A DNA stretch of 64,000 bases from Durusdinium trenchii (taxonomy: Eukaryota > Sar > Dinophyceae > Suessiales > Symbiodiniaceae): the NCBI GenBank assembly GCA_963970005.1, contig CAXAMN010027395.1:483366-547365 (forward strand). The letters run 5' to 3'. Shown here piece after piece: positions 42,998-56,829 of the stretch. How positions within the stretch are numbered: position 1 is the first letter of the stretch; each line of letters opens with the position of its first letter. Under the pieces are notes generated by a model. That model was not told where the DNA came from, did not search any database, and was given only the letters and a program-made list of their open reading frames with translations. The position numbers and the translations under genes were made by a program.

Positions 42998-45900
42998 CGC
43001 CACCGTAAGCTTTCGCAAGCATGACAAAGTCGATATTGCTCACCAAGTCACAGCCCTCTGCCTCGAAAACCCATTTTGACAGGTTTGTTTCATCATCTTT
43101 GATTTTTGACAGGTTTGGCCAATTATTTGGGCGTGCATCCACTTCAAGGGAAGAAGAAGACTGTAGTCGTTAAATGGAAACGTGGTCTCGGAGACAGACA
43201 TGTTGGAAAAATAGAGTTCGTAATCGTGTTCTTCATGTTCTAGTAGTCAAGCACTTTCAGCAAAACACAAAACTATGAAACTATTTATCCTTTCAATTCC
43301 GGGTAGCCATCGATTTCAACAGACTGCCATCAGCTTCACAACAATGTGATCATATGTGATCACCTCAATGTTGTCATCGACGAGTTGTGTCGACCATTTT
43401 CGTTGATTACATGGATGATGCGACTAACACTCTGAACTGAACCCAACTCGGGCTTTCAAAGTTGGCTGTAGACACAGCCCAATAGCAGTGAACCACCCTC
43501 ACGATGAGGAAGTTGAGGAAAAACACATGTTCAGGAACACATGAAGTCAACCCTTACGGTGCCTGTTAAACTGTTATTCAGCCGTTAGAGGACGCAGAAT
43601 GACAGGCACTCACTCTGAATGTTCCACATACAAACGCGCTCGTTTGCAAGCTTCCATCCAGGCGAACCCCCCATCTGCGCATCATCTTGCGTCGATGCAA
43701 GGCGTGATTTCTGTGCTGAGCAGATGGTTCATTCAAATCAGTGGCTCCGACTACCTACACTGTAGGGTCATTGGATATGAAGCTGTGGCCCATTGGAAAC
43801 CCCAGCTTTGCCCACTCCAAGGAATATCTATGCCTGGCTGCACCCTCAAATCCGAAGACAACACGGCCAAGCTTGCTGTTGTCCAGGAGAATGATGACCA
43901 AGCCTCAACAATGCAACTCCTATCGGTCCTATTGGGCTTCCGAGAGCCCTTTTCTAAGTATAAAGCATCGCTCCTGACTGCCAATGGAACCTACTTTGAA
44001 GATCCTGACGTCAGGGCCAAAAAGCCTAAAATTGACCGTATATAAATTCCGTGTCCATGTCATGCACGCCCCACTGCTAAATTCCACTGTTCCTTTGTCG
44101 TGTAATTGGCTGATTTCCAACGGAGGAAGTCACAGATCCTTTTTGGTCGAAGCCACTGTGCTCGTCGGAGGACTCCTCGAAGACTTGCTTCGCAGTGCCC
44201 AGCTCGTTGATGGTCATCCTGACAAACCGACGAAGGGCAAACGAGACGCGCAGCTTCAAAGGATCACTGGAGAAAGATGGGGAAAGGCTTGCGACTCTGC
44301 CTTTAAACCAAAGTTATATAATTTGCCATCATTTGCTACATCCTTGTGAAGCAGAGTTCTTTGTCCTCACAGCTTCTCACTTTTCACTCGACACCATCCC
44401 AACAGTGCGGAAACGTACAGCTTCTGCCAGAAAACATCCTTTTCAGCACCTCTCTAGAGAGTGGTTCTCTAGAGAGTGGTTACTCTGGTACCTCCATCCT
44501 GGCACTGGAGCACGACATCGGTCATCGGGGACGGGCCGAGACACTGAATCCCTCCATCGCCAGCGACCACCACAGCCCGGCCAGTCGACCCACGAACCAA
44601 GCTGGCCACCAAACCAGCACAAAGGCCGTAGCCCATCGTGCCCAAGCGCTCGGAAGACAAGGTCCTGCAAGCACTGGAGACTGGAGTCGTTGGATCGATC
44701 AATCCATCGGAGTTTCCAACGTGGAATCCGTATCTGCACACAGGAGCCATGAGGCTGCGATGGACCCTGACTGACGAATCCATGAGGATTGGTGGTGTCC
44801 ATGGGTGTCCAGCCCATGATGTCCTCTTTAATCCTCTTTATACATCTTCATATCTTGACCACCTAGGTGAGCATGGTGACAAATGGTTCGACCAAGACTG
44901 GTCGAAGACCGTGGCCTGTCACCTCTTGGTTTGCAGTGGTGTTCATTCAGTTATAATATGTATACAGTATATATATATTAAATTATATTAGATGATTATA
45001 TAGTGTCATTCCTGCTGACCAATTGCCTGCAGCCATTCCAAACACTTTGCCGACTGTACTGTTGCTGGAGGTGTCTTGGCACGTCGAGAGGGGAAGTATC
45101 AAACTCAGGTCCCAAAGCAAAAGAAAGCGAGCAAGGCTTATCTTCCGAAGTGCAGGGTTGCATCCTTCGTTTGGAGGCCCAAGTTGATCTTCAAATCAGT
45201 GGACTATTCCGGGAACAAAAGCCCAGGGTTGGGTAGATCCTCCCAAAACTAGGCAAAAGCTGCAAATGCCTTGCACGAACAAAAACGCTGTGCAAATCCG
45301 ATCCACCGGCTTCAAATGCCGGTCCTTTGCCCCTTGCTCAAGCACGCCGAAAGGCTTGCCCACAAGGTCACGTCACCCACGTCCACACAAAGCACGTCGT
45401 TGCTGTCCATCCGACTTGACATCTCCTAGCAAACATTGCATCCACTAAGACTGGAGCCGACCGGTGCTTCTGCTATGCAACCATGGCAGTCCTTTTCTGT
45501 GAAGAGTCTTCTGCAAGAATCGTTAGTAGTTTCAGTAGTTTCTGCAGGAAATTGCGCACAAAACTTGACAGGATCTTGTCAGAACTTCTTTGGAGTTAAA
45601 TATTTGAAGTTGGAGGCCTGCGCAGGAAGTCTTACTTGGATTCACCTGGTGCACTACATCAGTTGCTGGAACCCAAAACCAAACTTCGGAACTCTTCCTC
45701 CATGACAATGGCTGGATGGCAATAGTCGCTGCTGCCCATGCTGGTGCATTGGAAGCGGCTTCCAACATAACACCTTGGCAAGGAATTCCAGCAATGCAAG
45801 CAAGCTCAACTCAAGTAGTAAATCCGACCCGTCAATTCAAACAATGAGCTCAAATCAACTCCAACTAGCTACCTGTGTGGAGCAAGAAATTTACAGTAGA

Positions 45901-48900
45901 TGCCCTATCTGGTAAGGCCTGCATTGTGGCCTTCCTCCGTGTTGGCACCAACATACACCCTAATACCCTTGCCTCAAAGAAGAACTGCCCGTTTGGAGCA
46001 CATGCTCAGCTTTTAACCTTTGTCCCTCCGAAAGTGCATGGGGATTTCAGCAGTTCCAAGCAAACAGTTGAACAACTGGCTGCACGGCACAGTGCCCCCC
46101 CAAGATAAGTCAGGCTTGCCTGTTCCAAGCCCTTAGCTTGTAACCCCTTTGCACCCACAGATTCCGGTCGAGATCCACAAAACCTTAACAAAATGCTTGG
46201 TGGATCTGGGTCATGACCACTCTGGGTCTTCATGCAGCTTAGGTTCACATCTTCCTCCGGAGCTCGCCACTGTCCTGTATGAAGATTGCGCCAAAGCTCC
46301 TTGGTCTCCTCTGGAAGTTCCAACTTCGCTTGTTGGGCCATGGGAGTGGCCAAATGGAGGGTGGCAGCGTCCGGTGCAGTTACGTCCTGAGGCTTGGGAA
46401 TGACATGTTGTCCAAGTCTATCTCCCTTAATTACACTAGGGCACCCAAACTTTAAGGGGGGCATCTCTTGGGTCAAGCACATTGTATCATGAACTATGAT
46501 GCATTAGCTCAATGATCACCTAGCCAGTAGGGCAAAAGAAAACAAAAACATAACATAACATAACAATATTTTCCGAAGCGTCCATACCACTATAGGCCAG
46601 CTCCCTAGACCAAGATTCCATGAGCGACACGGACGGCAGCCGCGGAATGTTTTCTGAAGACAGTCCGACGGAAATGGAAGAGAGACCAGCTGGATTGGGC
46701 TCGCCCAGTTCTTTCAACAAACGGCCCAAGGTATATTTGATCTCTCCCACGATGTCATAGAGGGCTCGATAGCGAGAATTGATTTGGAGGCACATGGCAT
46801 CTGGCTCGAACTTGATCATGGGCCGAATCTGAAGGCCAGCTCGATTGCACAAGAGCAGCGTGTCGTCGTGACTTCCTGCAGTGGACAAGCTTAGTTTTGC
46901 AGAGACATGCGTGGGTTTGGAAAAGATCTTCATGGCTGGTGCTGCTTTCATGTCCATTTACCTCCAGCAAGGCTCTACACAGGTTGTGCTAAGAGTTCCA
47001 ACATTCCACAAGAACAGCTCAAAAAACCCCCTTGCAGGTTTCTACAGTTTGTGCCCAGGGAGTCCAATTTGCACACGGAGGGTCCGATGGAAATGATCAG
47101 CTGCGCGCTTTCAATGACCTTTGTGGCTTTCTCCAGGCCAGACTTCCCATGCACTCCAATCACACCTCAGCGAAAAGGTGAGGGCACCCAACCAAGCACG
47201 GCCGACATGCTGATGTTGCGAGAAAAGAGCCAAAAGTGATGGATGTCACAAGCCCTCATGGTCGTGGGGGTGTGCACTCAAGTGAAGACATGGTGGCCTG
47301 TACGAAGTCACGCTGTCTATGTGGCACTGTCAAAAGCATCGTTCAATCTCATGAAAGTTTGCCGATTCTGTGCTCAGACTTGGGATAAGGCCATCGTTAA
47401 CTGCCCCACCAAAAGCATGCTTTCCTGACATCTTTACCCTGTGGCTTTCCATGATGGTACGTCTGTGGTAGTTGTGAGATAGGCTCAGCTGAGATAAGCT
47501 CATCTGACCCAAGCCTAACCCTGTACCCTCCTGTGGTGGGTCAACCAAGTGAGGCGCCCACCAAAACCCACATGGGTCAGCAAACCTTTGCTTGGACAAA
47601 AAATGAAGATCATGGATCAACAGAATGGAGCTGGACCCAGTAATCAAGCATTTGTCAGGAGTGGTGCCAACAGATCACCATCTCAATTACACCCACAAGG
47701 GTGTTCACTGTTCAATCGGAAGTACTTATACTTATATACATACCTCTTTCATCCCCCTCCATGCGTCACCTCAAATTGAGCCCTACCTGGTTACCTTGTG
47801 GTGAGTTCTCCACCAAAGGCGCCGAAGGCCAAGGGATGGGCCTCGTTCACCACGCCTTTGGCATCTAAGCCTGCGCGTTTCGTTCGGTTTGGCCGGAACC
47901 CCCCTGAGCCCTCATAGCTCTCAAAGCCCTAAGCTCACGTTGAGCAATCATGAGAGCACCTAAGGGCAGGTAGCCCTTTGGCAGAAATTGATTGGCAAGA
48001 GGCAAGAGGACGGTCTTTTCGATGTTTGGTTGTTGGTTTTGAATGGTTTTGACGCTTTTTCGTTGAGGATAGGATCTGCCGTCTGAGGTAGTAAAGATGT
48101 ACTCGCATGATCTCCATGTAAGAGCCCTCAGTCTCCACGAAGGCCTCACAACCAACCCCCACCTGCAACCTCAACCCTGAATTCCTCACAAAGCCCTTCA
48201 CCCAACAAACAAGCACCAATTACAGTCACTACAGTCTCAAAAAGAGCCACCCCCAAATCCACCCACCTGCTCACTCTGAACAGTAACAACCATCTGTATA
48301 TTCTCCGCACCCGTGTTCCACTGGGTTCCCCCCACGTGTGAGCACCGGCGCATGGATTCGTTCCGCCAGCTTCAGGATCTCCTCCCCCGCGCCCACCGCC
48401 CGGTGTCCGCAGGCAATGACGCAGCGCCCGGCGCCGCGCTCCGCGGCGGCGCGGAGCTCGGAAGCCACGTTCCTGGAAACAAAAACATGCCTGGCATGTG
48501 GACACATCATAGAAAGTTACCTAGAAGAGAGTGAGGTAGAGTGGCAGTGTGGGTGGTAACGAGTGTGGGTTGGGGAGTCCGGCAGGTTTATTAGCGGGAA
48601 GGACTGGGAATGGGAGGGATGATATTATGTATATATATATATAGAGGATGTGGGGGAGGTTGATTTTTCCTTAGAGCAGCTTGCAAAACAATTATGGGAC
48701 GGTGGGACTGGCGGAAGTTTGATGTTCTTCATCCAAATTTGCTTGGAAATGATGAGGAACTGAATTCCGTCTGACACTCATAGCATGAACTTCTCTCTCA
48801 TAAAAGTGGCTGGCCGGGGTTCTGACAGCTTGCCAAGTCTGAAGTCAAAACAACCATGGAGAAAGTATGGCACGGCCAACGTGTGTTCATATTCTGACAA

Positions 48901-50970
48901 GGATGCCCATTGAGATAAAAGCTGACATATAGCACTACAGTATTTCACTCATGTCTGGATTGTCTCACGTATGCTCTCAACTTGGATGAGCATACTTGTG
49001 TGTTGCCAACTATGTTTATATTTTGTATCAGTTTTAGCATGTCTTAGCCCAAAAGTCTTGATGGCAAAGGAGTGGGAGGCACCGTGCTCCACATCGTCAC
49101 GCACATCGGCCGCGCAAAAGGGTTTGAGTGGCACGGGGCTCTCTGCAGCTTGCACATCCACTGGCACTCCAAGGTGCACCGTCGTCCTGGGAGAAGGACC
49201 AGCTGATCAATGATCTGCCTGAAATGACGAAGCCCCAACTATGCCTAGAATAGTCGGTTGTTCTTGTATTCTGTTGATTAGGTCTAGAATACCGGTCCGT
49301 GCTGGACGATGTAGGGTTTCAACAGTATGTGTTTTGGTCACCACGGGATAGATCCAGAAACTAGATAACAGAATAAGCAGTGGCACTGGAGACCATCTCT
49401 TGGCACCACACATCGGGTACAAAGCATCAGTTTCCCTCTGGGAAAGTTACTGGGAAAGTTAAATGCACTGGTTGCAATGACGCACGAATGACCTTGCAAG
49501 TCCTTGCGCAATTAGGGAAGATCGATGAACACACCAGCTGAAAGAAATTGAGCAATCCACCATTGAAAACCCAGTACAGTATATACACATAGTGAAACCA
49601 TAGTAGTGAGACCTTCCCCAGTACGGCACCTAAAACAAAAGCCGCGTGTGAGTTAGCAACGTCAGCCAGTCCTCAGGGTCAAGGCTTTCGCAACTCCATC
49701 ACGAAGTAATGGAACGAGCGCGTCGGCTGAATGCACATCTAAGCTCATGGGAAGACCTCAGCTTGAGGGGAGGCCTTGGAAGGGAGGCTCTTCATCATCA
49801 ACGCCTCCGAGCTGTACAGGAAAACACCAGAACAACCAGTTCCAAGCAAACATTGCACCAAAGTCACCAAAGCAATGATTTCCATGGAATCTCAACTTTC
49901 AAACCCTTCTGGCACCATCCAGCAACTCCCGCTTCCGGTTTCTTGGCCCAGTGGCCGCCCGCCGCGAACATGCGGCTCTGCTGCAAATCTTGGAACTCGC
50001 TGTAGCCGATGCCCGCGCGAGGCTTCAACCCGGTGATCGCGATCATGGGACATTGATCTTGGAGAGCATCCAGTAGCCCTAAGGAGAGGTGCTTTGGCTC
50101 CCCAACAAACCGAGCTCGACTTTCTGGTACGCTTGGGCTGCTTTGGTGCCGCAAGTTGGGCTAAACCTGGAGAACATGTACAGCGAACAACCCGGAACAA
50201 CCCTCTAAAGTGAGCTTCGGAGTTTCCAGGTCTTCTTTAGATCTGCCCGTACCTAGTGACCAGCTCTCTTGGTATCCTCTTGATTATCTCTATATATATA
50301 TGTTTTTTGTTCGCTAGTTTTCTTGTTACTAGTAATTAGTAATGCCAGGAGCTACAAGTAGCTAGTAGCAAGGTGCCTTGTTACTCGTGGCTTCTTTAAG
50401 GTGGTTGAAAGCCACCTCCGCAGGCTCATGTTGGCAAGGCACCTGTCGTGAGATTGGAGGCGCCGGGGCCACTCGTGGCGACGCACACGGCCAAGCGCCC
50501 GGTGAGCTTCGCATAGGCGGCCGCCATTAATGAGGCATTGGCCTGGTCGAAGCCGGTTGGATTCCGTGGGCCTGGTCGTGCGAGCTGTGTAGCTCTGGTG
50601 TTGCACAGGACCTTCAAATCCACTTACATACAGAGTGGGAGAGTGGGAGGGATTTGCGGTTGAGTTGGCTAAACGCAGAAAGTCTAGAGTTTCCTGTCTG
50701 AAGTGTCAGTTGGAAGATCTCGCGCAGTTGGTGTAAGGCAGTGGGACTCAAACGATCAATGACAGTAATCAACGGTTGCTGCGCAATCAAGGATGTAAAC
50801 CTGATTAAGGCTACCGCTTGCGAGCTGCAAGCTGCTTCAGCCAAGACAGCTCCCAAGAGCACCTCGTTGCGTGTGTAGATCCACTTCACCCTCGGGTTCT
50901 TGCAAATGGCATTCACCATGGGCACCAAAGCTCCTCCATGTCCGCCGAAGATGTGCGTCACGCCGGCGTC
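42998..50970 (-). CDS. acetolactate-synthase-like thiamine-diphosphate enzyme, at least 12 exons
   Basis: Exons recognised by motif and phase are: about 50970-50863 ([15 protein letters not shown] to YTRNE, the likely catalytic Glu); 50542-50443 ([29 protein letters not shown]); 50078-~49965 ([11 protein letters not shown]); ~49737-49667 ([16 protein letters not shown]); ~49178-49092 ([13 protein letters not shown]); 48472-48336 ([12 protein letters not shown], central domain); 47165-47085 ([17 protein letters not shown]); 46875-~46735 ([20 protein letters not shown]); possibly ~46370-46240; 44664-44545 ([25 protein letters not shown]); 44218-44185 ([11 protein letters not shown]); ~43904-43822 ([18 protein letters not shown]); ~43075-42998 ([18 protein letters not shown]). 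GDG followed about 20 residues later by DN is the ThDP/Mg2+ site. The order of N, central and C domains fits the acetolactate synthase/pyruvate oxidase family, which decarboxylates pyruvate and in ALS starts branched-chain amino acid synthesis. The exact substrate cannot be told. N- and C-terminal ends are not located. Confidence 0.75.
50325..50400. repeat. dispersed minisatellite variant inside an intron
   Basis: The words gttactagtaattagtaatgc, caggagctacaagtagctag and ttgttactcgtgg echo the ctagtag/gccaggagcc repeat of 8470-8580, here in intron sequence of the ThDP enzyme gene. Confidence 0.5.
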
Positions 50971-51189
50971 CTCAGAATGGGGCGTTGCAAACCACACAAC
51001 ACCGATTTAAGGCTATTCCATATGTCCGATGTCAAAGCCATGATGTGAGACTTGTGATGACTTGTGATTTGACTTCGCTCACACTTTGAACAACTGCAAA
51101 TCAAGTGAGAGGCAGCCAGCGCATTGACAACCCATTCTGAACCTTGGCACAATAGCTTAGAAGCGGAAATTCCAGCCAAATCCGTGTGA

Positions 51190-51330
51190 CAGTTTCCACC
51201 GCATTATCTTCAGGCATTTCTCCTTCATCTATTAATATACCAACCAAGATCTGGTTTGGATCACCAAACACATCACAACGTGGCCAAACGTTGCCAAACT
51301 CTTTACCTGCCAATGCTTGAGCATTTGAGC
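51190..51330 (-). CDS. exon-like block, unknown
   Basis: Open, protein-like minus-strand frame containing GNVWPRCDVFGDPNQILVG and MPEDNAVETVTRIWLEF. It could be an upstream exon of the ThDP enzyme gene or part of a separate gene. No motif assigns it. Confidence 0.3.
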
Positions 51331-53179
51331 TACTAGCTACTTGCCTTGGGTTCACCCTCAAGCACGAGGTCTTGAGGGGTGCTACGCCGCAGATTGAAGT
51401 CAGCCTCCAGTGGCGTGTGGCGTATGGCGTATTGTGTGCTTATTGAGAACCTCAAAATCACTTCAACAAGTTGCTCACAGCACAGGAACGCCAGGCAGCT
51501 GCCCACTCTTTGCATTTTTCCTTCAAACCTGGACACCTCAAGCCACGCCAAGTGCGCTCGCAGCTCCAAAATGACCAACCAAACTGGTGCATCAGGTTGC
51601 TGCATCCGGGGGGCAGTTGCACTTCGCTGGTGCCGGCGCGGGAATCGAGCGGAGCGAGCTGGTGGGTGGTAGGGTCTCATGCTCCTCGCGGAACGAGGGC
51701 GTTTCGCGCCAGGATCGGACAGGTTGACATCTGCACGATTGGATCAAACAAACAGCAAGGACGGCCCATTGACCCTGTCTGAAACTGCACTGGGGGAACA
51801 AATGGGGTCAAACGAGCTTCGTAGGACAATTATATAGGACAACCGATCCCTGGGCCTCCAATGACTTGTCGATCAGCCAGGCTTCCTGAGTGCCAAACAT
51901 GAACGGTGGCCCAGTGCCGGGGGCACTATTTAAGCTCCGCATCAAATCCTGGAGATCTCCTGGCACCTGGTGCCCAGCTTTGCTTGGCGAGCGGCAAGAG
52001 TGAAGTCAGCTACAATGCTCGAAGAGTCCAGGTGATAGACCTCTTTCACATCCTCGCGGGCGGCGAAGCCATACACTCGAGCACTGCAATAAACGTCCTA
52101 CAGCACCTTGCTTCGGAACGTCTGGTTGAACTGCTCAGCTCAAACAGAATCTGCTAACAAAATGAGCGTGAGAGACTGGCAGGCACATGGGTTTCGACAT
52201 TTGGGAACTTTGACCTGTGCTTCGGGCAAGCTCTCGCTGCACACCCTCAAAAGGCTAAAACAGCTTGTGCCAACGACTCCACAGCAACTTTGCACCGTAG
52301 ATTCCTGACTTGACTCTTCGTTCTTCAAAACTCTGGGACTCTGGATCATTAAAGTTGATCTGTGGGCAAAAGGCGATGTACTTCCGTACGCAACCTATCG
52401 CTTCCTGGGAATCTTGATTGAGGCCCAGGTCTAAATAACTGACACACACACACACACACTTAGAACTTAGATCCATGCTCACAAGAGCTCTATCAGTTTG
52501 GACATTCCGGATGCATTAGCCCTTCAAGTGAATATCTAGCCCTTGACTTGCAGAAACGGCATGGCGAAAGGGTCCGAAGAACAGAAGTGTTTAACATACT
52601 CGCTAGCACTTTACGGGACAATTGGAGTTACAGCATGTTACAGCTTAGTCATGCATTGTCAACAGTTCTAAAAGCTTGATGGAGGTACGTCCAGCTGGCC
52701 AAGCTGGATATCCCATTTCACTGGTAGCTTCATTGGACACAGTCCCAGTGAAATGCTGTGTCCCCCTGCATTGCTGTACAAACGGTTTTGGTATGACAGA
52801 GCTCCTTAGGAACAGGAGGATACACACACACACACACCACATGGACACCCTCCAAAACCACCAGCTCAAGGAGGCACCCTGTCCTGCGGTCGCACGTCTT
52901 GCGGCCGTTGGGCGACGCAGCTGCGACGGAGGGTCACCAAATGGGTGTGGAGCGCTAAGGAGTTGTCTGCACCTGGTGCTCGGGACATTTGAGCAACAGC
53001 CGATAGCAAATTTGATCAAATTTGCATCGACGGTATAAAGTCTTGGCACGTCTTAACGAGGTCAAAGTCCAACTATGCCCTACACCCAGTAGCTCAGAAC
53101 ACTTGGACAGGGACAAACCCGTAGACCGTAGACTACACTTACTTAAGGACCGAATAAAACCCACACGGCAGGTTTGTCA

Positions 53180-53305
53180 GAGTCATCCAGTGTGCTGTTC
53201 TGTTTCCAGAGTCGGTCTCATCGCCTCCGCCAGCTGCACCAGATGCACCTTTGTACAAGACCTCCCAGGTGACAAACTCTCTGATTGGCGAACCAGTCCA
53301 GGGGG
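53180..53305 (-). CDS. exon-like block, unknown
   Basis: Minus-strand frame reading SPIREFVTWEVLYKGASGA followed by AGGGDETDSG. Composition is protein-like and the opposite strand less so. Family unknown. Confidence 0.3.
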
Positions 53306-53826
53306 CCTCTGTCATGCACACTGGGGCACAATCCCGAAATATCCTATTACTGTGGCATACTTTCTGCAACACCGTATATAAGACCCACACAGGGTGCATA
53401 CAAGCATCGTGCGCCTGTGGGTGCAAAGGAACATTGTTTCAGCAGAAGTACGGGCAATCGATAGCACCATACACATGCAACTGGCTCTCCTCGTGTAGCA
53501 ACAAACCACGTCAGGCTTTCCTCCTGTGCCTTTCCCACCCAATGGCTACACGGGTGGAGCCCTGGGTGGCGGACATGGGCGGACAAACCACCGCAGTGGT
53601 GAGTCTTCTTTCCAAAATCTGGTTCCAAAGAATTGATGGGAAAACAACCCAAACCACACGCTATTGAACGCTTCGAGGCTATGAGGGTCCCTGGCTGGGG
53701 TTCTTGCAAACAGTTTGACAACCCTTGAGACTCTAGCCATGCATGAGTCCACCCATGATCTTTGAAATTGCTGCAGTCCTGTCCAAAGACCTTATGTTGC
53801 AGACCCTCAAAAAGGTATGTCTGGGA

Positions 53827-53948
53827 TGCCCGTCAATCTGAGCGGTTTCACCGACCACCCCAGTCCCGCCTTGTCCAATCCGCTGACCCCCTTCGTGGCC
53901 GCGGCTGCCATATCTGCGATGAAGCCCACCACCACACAGCGCACGTTG
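53827..53948 (-). CDS. exon-like block, unknown
   Basis: After a cccaag/GTGG site the minus strand reads VEHNVRCVVVGFIADMAAAA, then TKGVSGLDKAGLGWS and PLRLTGIPD. The strand alternation and Ala helix look like a folded domain. I do not recognise it. Confidence 0.35.
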
Positions 53949-54419
53949 TGCTCCACCTTGGGGAGGCGCTTTGGTTGGAGTATACTTTTGCGGCTTTGGG
54001 TGGCAATTTGGGAGCTACAAACCCATCCTTTATTCTGCCAGATTCCCTTGAATCATGCCAAGTGGCATGGGGAGCGAAGGGATAATACTTCTCTTTGGCC
54101 TCAAAAATGTTTTCCTTGCTCATGGTTGGCAAGGCGATGGCAACACCTGCGGTTGGAGTCCGACCGAGCCAACAGCACAGTCTAAGCCCACCCTGCAGGT
54201 GGATGATCAGCCTAGCAAACGGCCAGGAGGCCAGGAGCTATGTATTTAATTTGTAGAAGCAGCATCGCTCTGTCTATGTATGTATTCTACGATCATGCTA
54301 GTCTCACACTAGATCGATGATGAAAGAACTTGCAGTATAGAGTATACACCACCAGTCAGCCCCTCTGGCCTCTGGACTTCCATCCATCTTAGGTTCCTTG
54401 GGTTCCTCATGGTCTCAAC

Positions 54420-54520
54420 CCACCAGTTTCACTCTCTCCTCGCAGCCTACAAGCTTCTCGAAATGCACCATCCCTCCAAAGGCTGCGCCCACCGCGCCAC
54501 ACCGCTCTTCCACCTTATGC
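54420..54520 (-). CDS. exon-like block, unknown
   Basis: Minus-strand frame with GAVGAAFGGMVHFEKLVGCE running to a stop. Protein-like, no family. Confidence 0.25.
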
Positions 54521-55089
54521 GGAGGTCACGGTCACGTCATCCGACAATGCTTTGGTCATCGGACGGCCCCGTGGTGCAAAAGACCAAGAAGAACATTGGG
54601 AAACTGCAGTGTCATGTCATGCAGCTCCTATGTGGTGAATCTCCAATATGTGAATCTTCTTCCATCCCCCCTCAGCTTACTGCCAAACAAGCCCATCCAT
54701 CAACAGTGCAGTCCTTACCAGAACACACAGCAGCTACCTTGCAAAGCCGCCGGGATCTAGGACACTCGGTACTTCTATGCTTGACCTGTAGCCATGAAGC
54801 CCTAGCCGGCTTAGCAACCAGAAATGCCAACAGCTAAGATCAGCGCGTTGGTGAACATATCATTCAAAGCTGCTGTCCAGGTCATACCTGTGGCATGGGT
54901 CAAGGCCTAGCTAGACGGCTAGAACTTTGAAGTCTCAGTCCACATGTGGAAAAGGATTCCCCATGACCCGTGTGATTTAGGCATTGTCATTGACGCACGC
55001 GTGTCATGTTTGATGGCTATACTTGGCCATGAATAGGGGCAGTCAAGTGACTGGGTAATCGTGGGGCCATCTCAGGTAGGTAGGACTAC

Positions 55090-55200
55090 TCGCAGAACCG
55101 CGCAACGTGCCCCCACACGCGCTGGCACGTGTGCCCCACGGCCTCCATGCTGAGTGCTGGCAACGAAATCGGGCTGCGCATCAGCCGGGCCTTTGCTTCT
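55090..55200 (-). CDS. exon-like block, unknown
   Basis: Minus-strand frame with ARLMRSPISLPALSMEAVG and TCQRVWGHVARF. The GC-rich stretch is unlike the surrounding intronic DNA. No family recognised. Confidence 0.25.
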
Positions 55201-55397
55201 CAGGCGATCCAGCATCATCGTTGTCGGGTGGTCAAAAAAATCGTGTGAAACACCCCAAGCCCACAGCGTTTCTACACTAAAATTAACATGTCAGTCTGTC
55301 CGCGAGGGCATTGCACAACTGGAAGGTTTGAGCTGACTTGAGGCCAGAGGGGGTGAACGAAAGCTAGCTAGGGGGTGAACAAGAGTCTGGTCGTCAG

Positions 55398-55790
55398 GGA
55401 TGGGCGCTGCTGCACTGGGTGCTCTGCTGGCGCCGGGTCGTCTGCTGCTGCTGCTGCTGCTGCTGGCGCTGGGTGGTCTGCTGCTGCTGCTGCGGCGGTG
55501 GGTGCTCTGCTGCTGCTGCTGCGGCGCTGGTTGGTATGCTGCTGCTGCTGCTCCTGCTGCTGCTGCTGCCGCTGGGTGGTCTGCTGCTGCTGCTGCTGGT
55601 GCTGCTGCTGCTGCCGCTGCTGCGCTGGGCGCTGCTGCGCTGGGTGCTCTGCTGGCGCCGGGTCGTCTGCTGCTGCTGCTGCTCTGGGTCTGCTGCTTCT
55701 GCTGCTGCTGCTCCTTTGTGGTTTGCTGCAGCTGCTTGGTGGTAGACTGCAGATGCTTGGTGTGCTGCAGCTGCTTGGTGGTCCCGCTCA
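55398..55790. repeat. CTG/CAG-rich trinucleotide tract
   Basis: About 390 bases dominated by ctg triplets, interspersed with ctggg, ctgcgg and gctgctgctg blocks and larger near-repeats (tgctctgctggcgccgggtcg occurs at about 55420 and 55648). It gives Leu/Cys-rich frames on plus and Gln/Ala/Ser-rich frames on minus. If any frame is used, the minus strand (Gln-rich) fits the orientation of neighbouring exons. Confidence 0.85.
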
Positions 55791-56329
55791 CCGCGCGCAG
55801 GGGGGAGTCGAACCGCGGGGGGGGGGGGGTCCATAAGATTGATTTAATCAATTATTTGAGGTTTCTGAGGTGCGTCCACCCCGTCACTTAACTTGCTAAA
55901 GCAAGAGCAACTCCAGCTAGCTAAGGCTAGCTTTCGTGATGATGCAACATGATGCAACTGCCCGCAAGATTGCATTCACAAATTGCCGCGTTCCTTTCTT
56001 TGAGGTAATGGTGCCCGTTCAAATCTCCGTCAAGAGCTACAGGAATCCAGCAACCATCCGACTAGTTGACTATCACCGCCACCATTCTCATAAAGAAGGT
56101 GGACAATTAGCAAAGCTTGCTGGAATGAATGCAAAAAACATCTCACAAAGCCCTAAGTCGGTATATAATTATTGCCTTCTTCTGCTTTTCCTCTTTGGCT
56201 AGAACCATTGGCACTGGCCCTGAAAAGCGGCAAAGGCGCTAACATTGGACAAACAATAACATTGGACAAACAAATTGTTCTTGTCACTTGTCTCCATCCT
56301 ACGCTGCGCTCCCTCATGCACGACCACGA

Positions 56330-56470
56330 CGTCTCAGCCCACGTGCCACGTGGCTGACGAATCCAGCGGCTTCACATCGGATGTAGGTCCCATAAACGGT
56401 CTTGTAATACTCTGCACCTGGGTGCTGGTGATAGTCCGGTGCCGAGCAATTCATGTGCCCACCCTGCACT
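56330..56470 (-). CDS. exon-like block, unknown
   Basis: Minus-strand frame containing SAPDYHQHPGAEYYKTVYG and TYIRCEAAGF. Protein-like; family not recognised. Confidence 0.35.
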
Positions 56471-56829
56471 TGTGACAAGAGAATCCAAGCGCAATGAGAC
56501 AAACCAATTGGGAGACTAATCCCGAGCAACTCTTGCGAAAATTACCCAGCATTAAGCTGTACACCCTAATCTCCCATCAAATTGACCGCAGTGAGCCTGC
56601 TGGCTCCGGGAACCCGAACCTCTGAGACCCATCCAGGTCGGCAATATGCACCCATCGCAGATCCGCGCTCAGAAAAGAATTAGGCTCTCTGGAGTCCTCT
56701 TGGTGTTCAACAAGTCTTCACAAGTCTTCATCTCCTCTCAATCCAACTATATATATATAATGTATATTAAACATTATTAATTAAACCTATACACACATGT
56801 CACATATATTATATATATACACACCCTGC

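Noticed and set aside
55375..55891. Leu/Cys/Ala-rich plus-strand ORFs
   Set aside because: They arise from the CTG-rich tract read in three frames; composition is not that of a folded protein.
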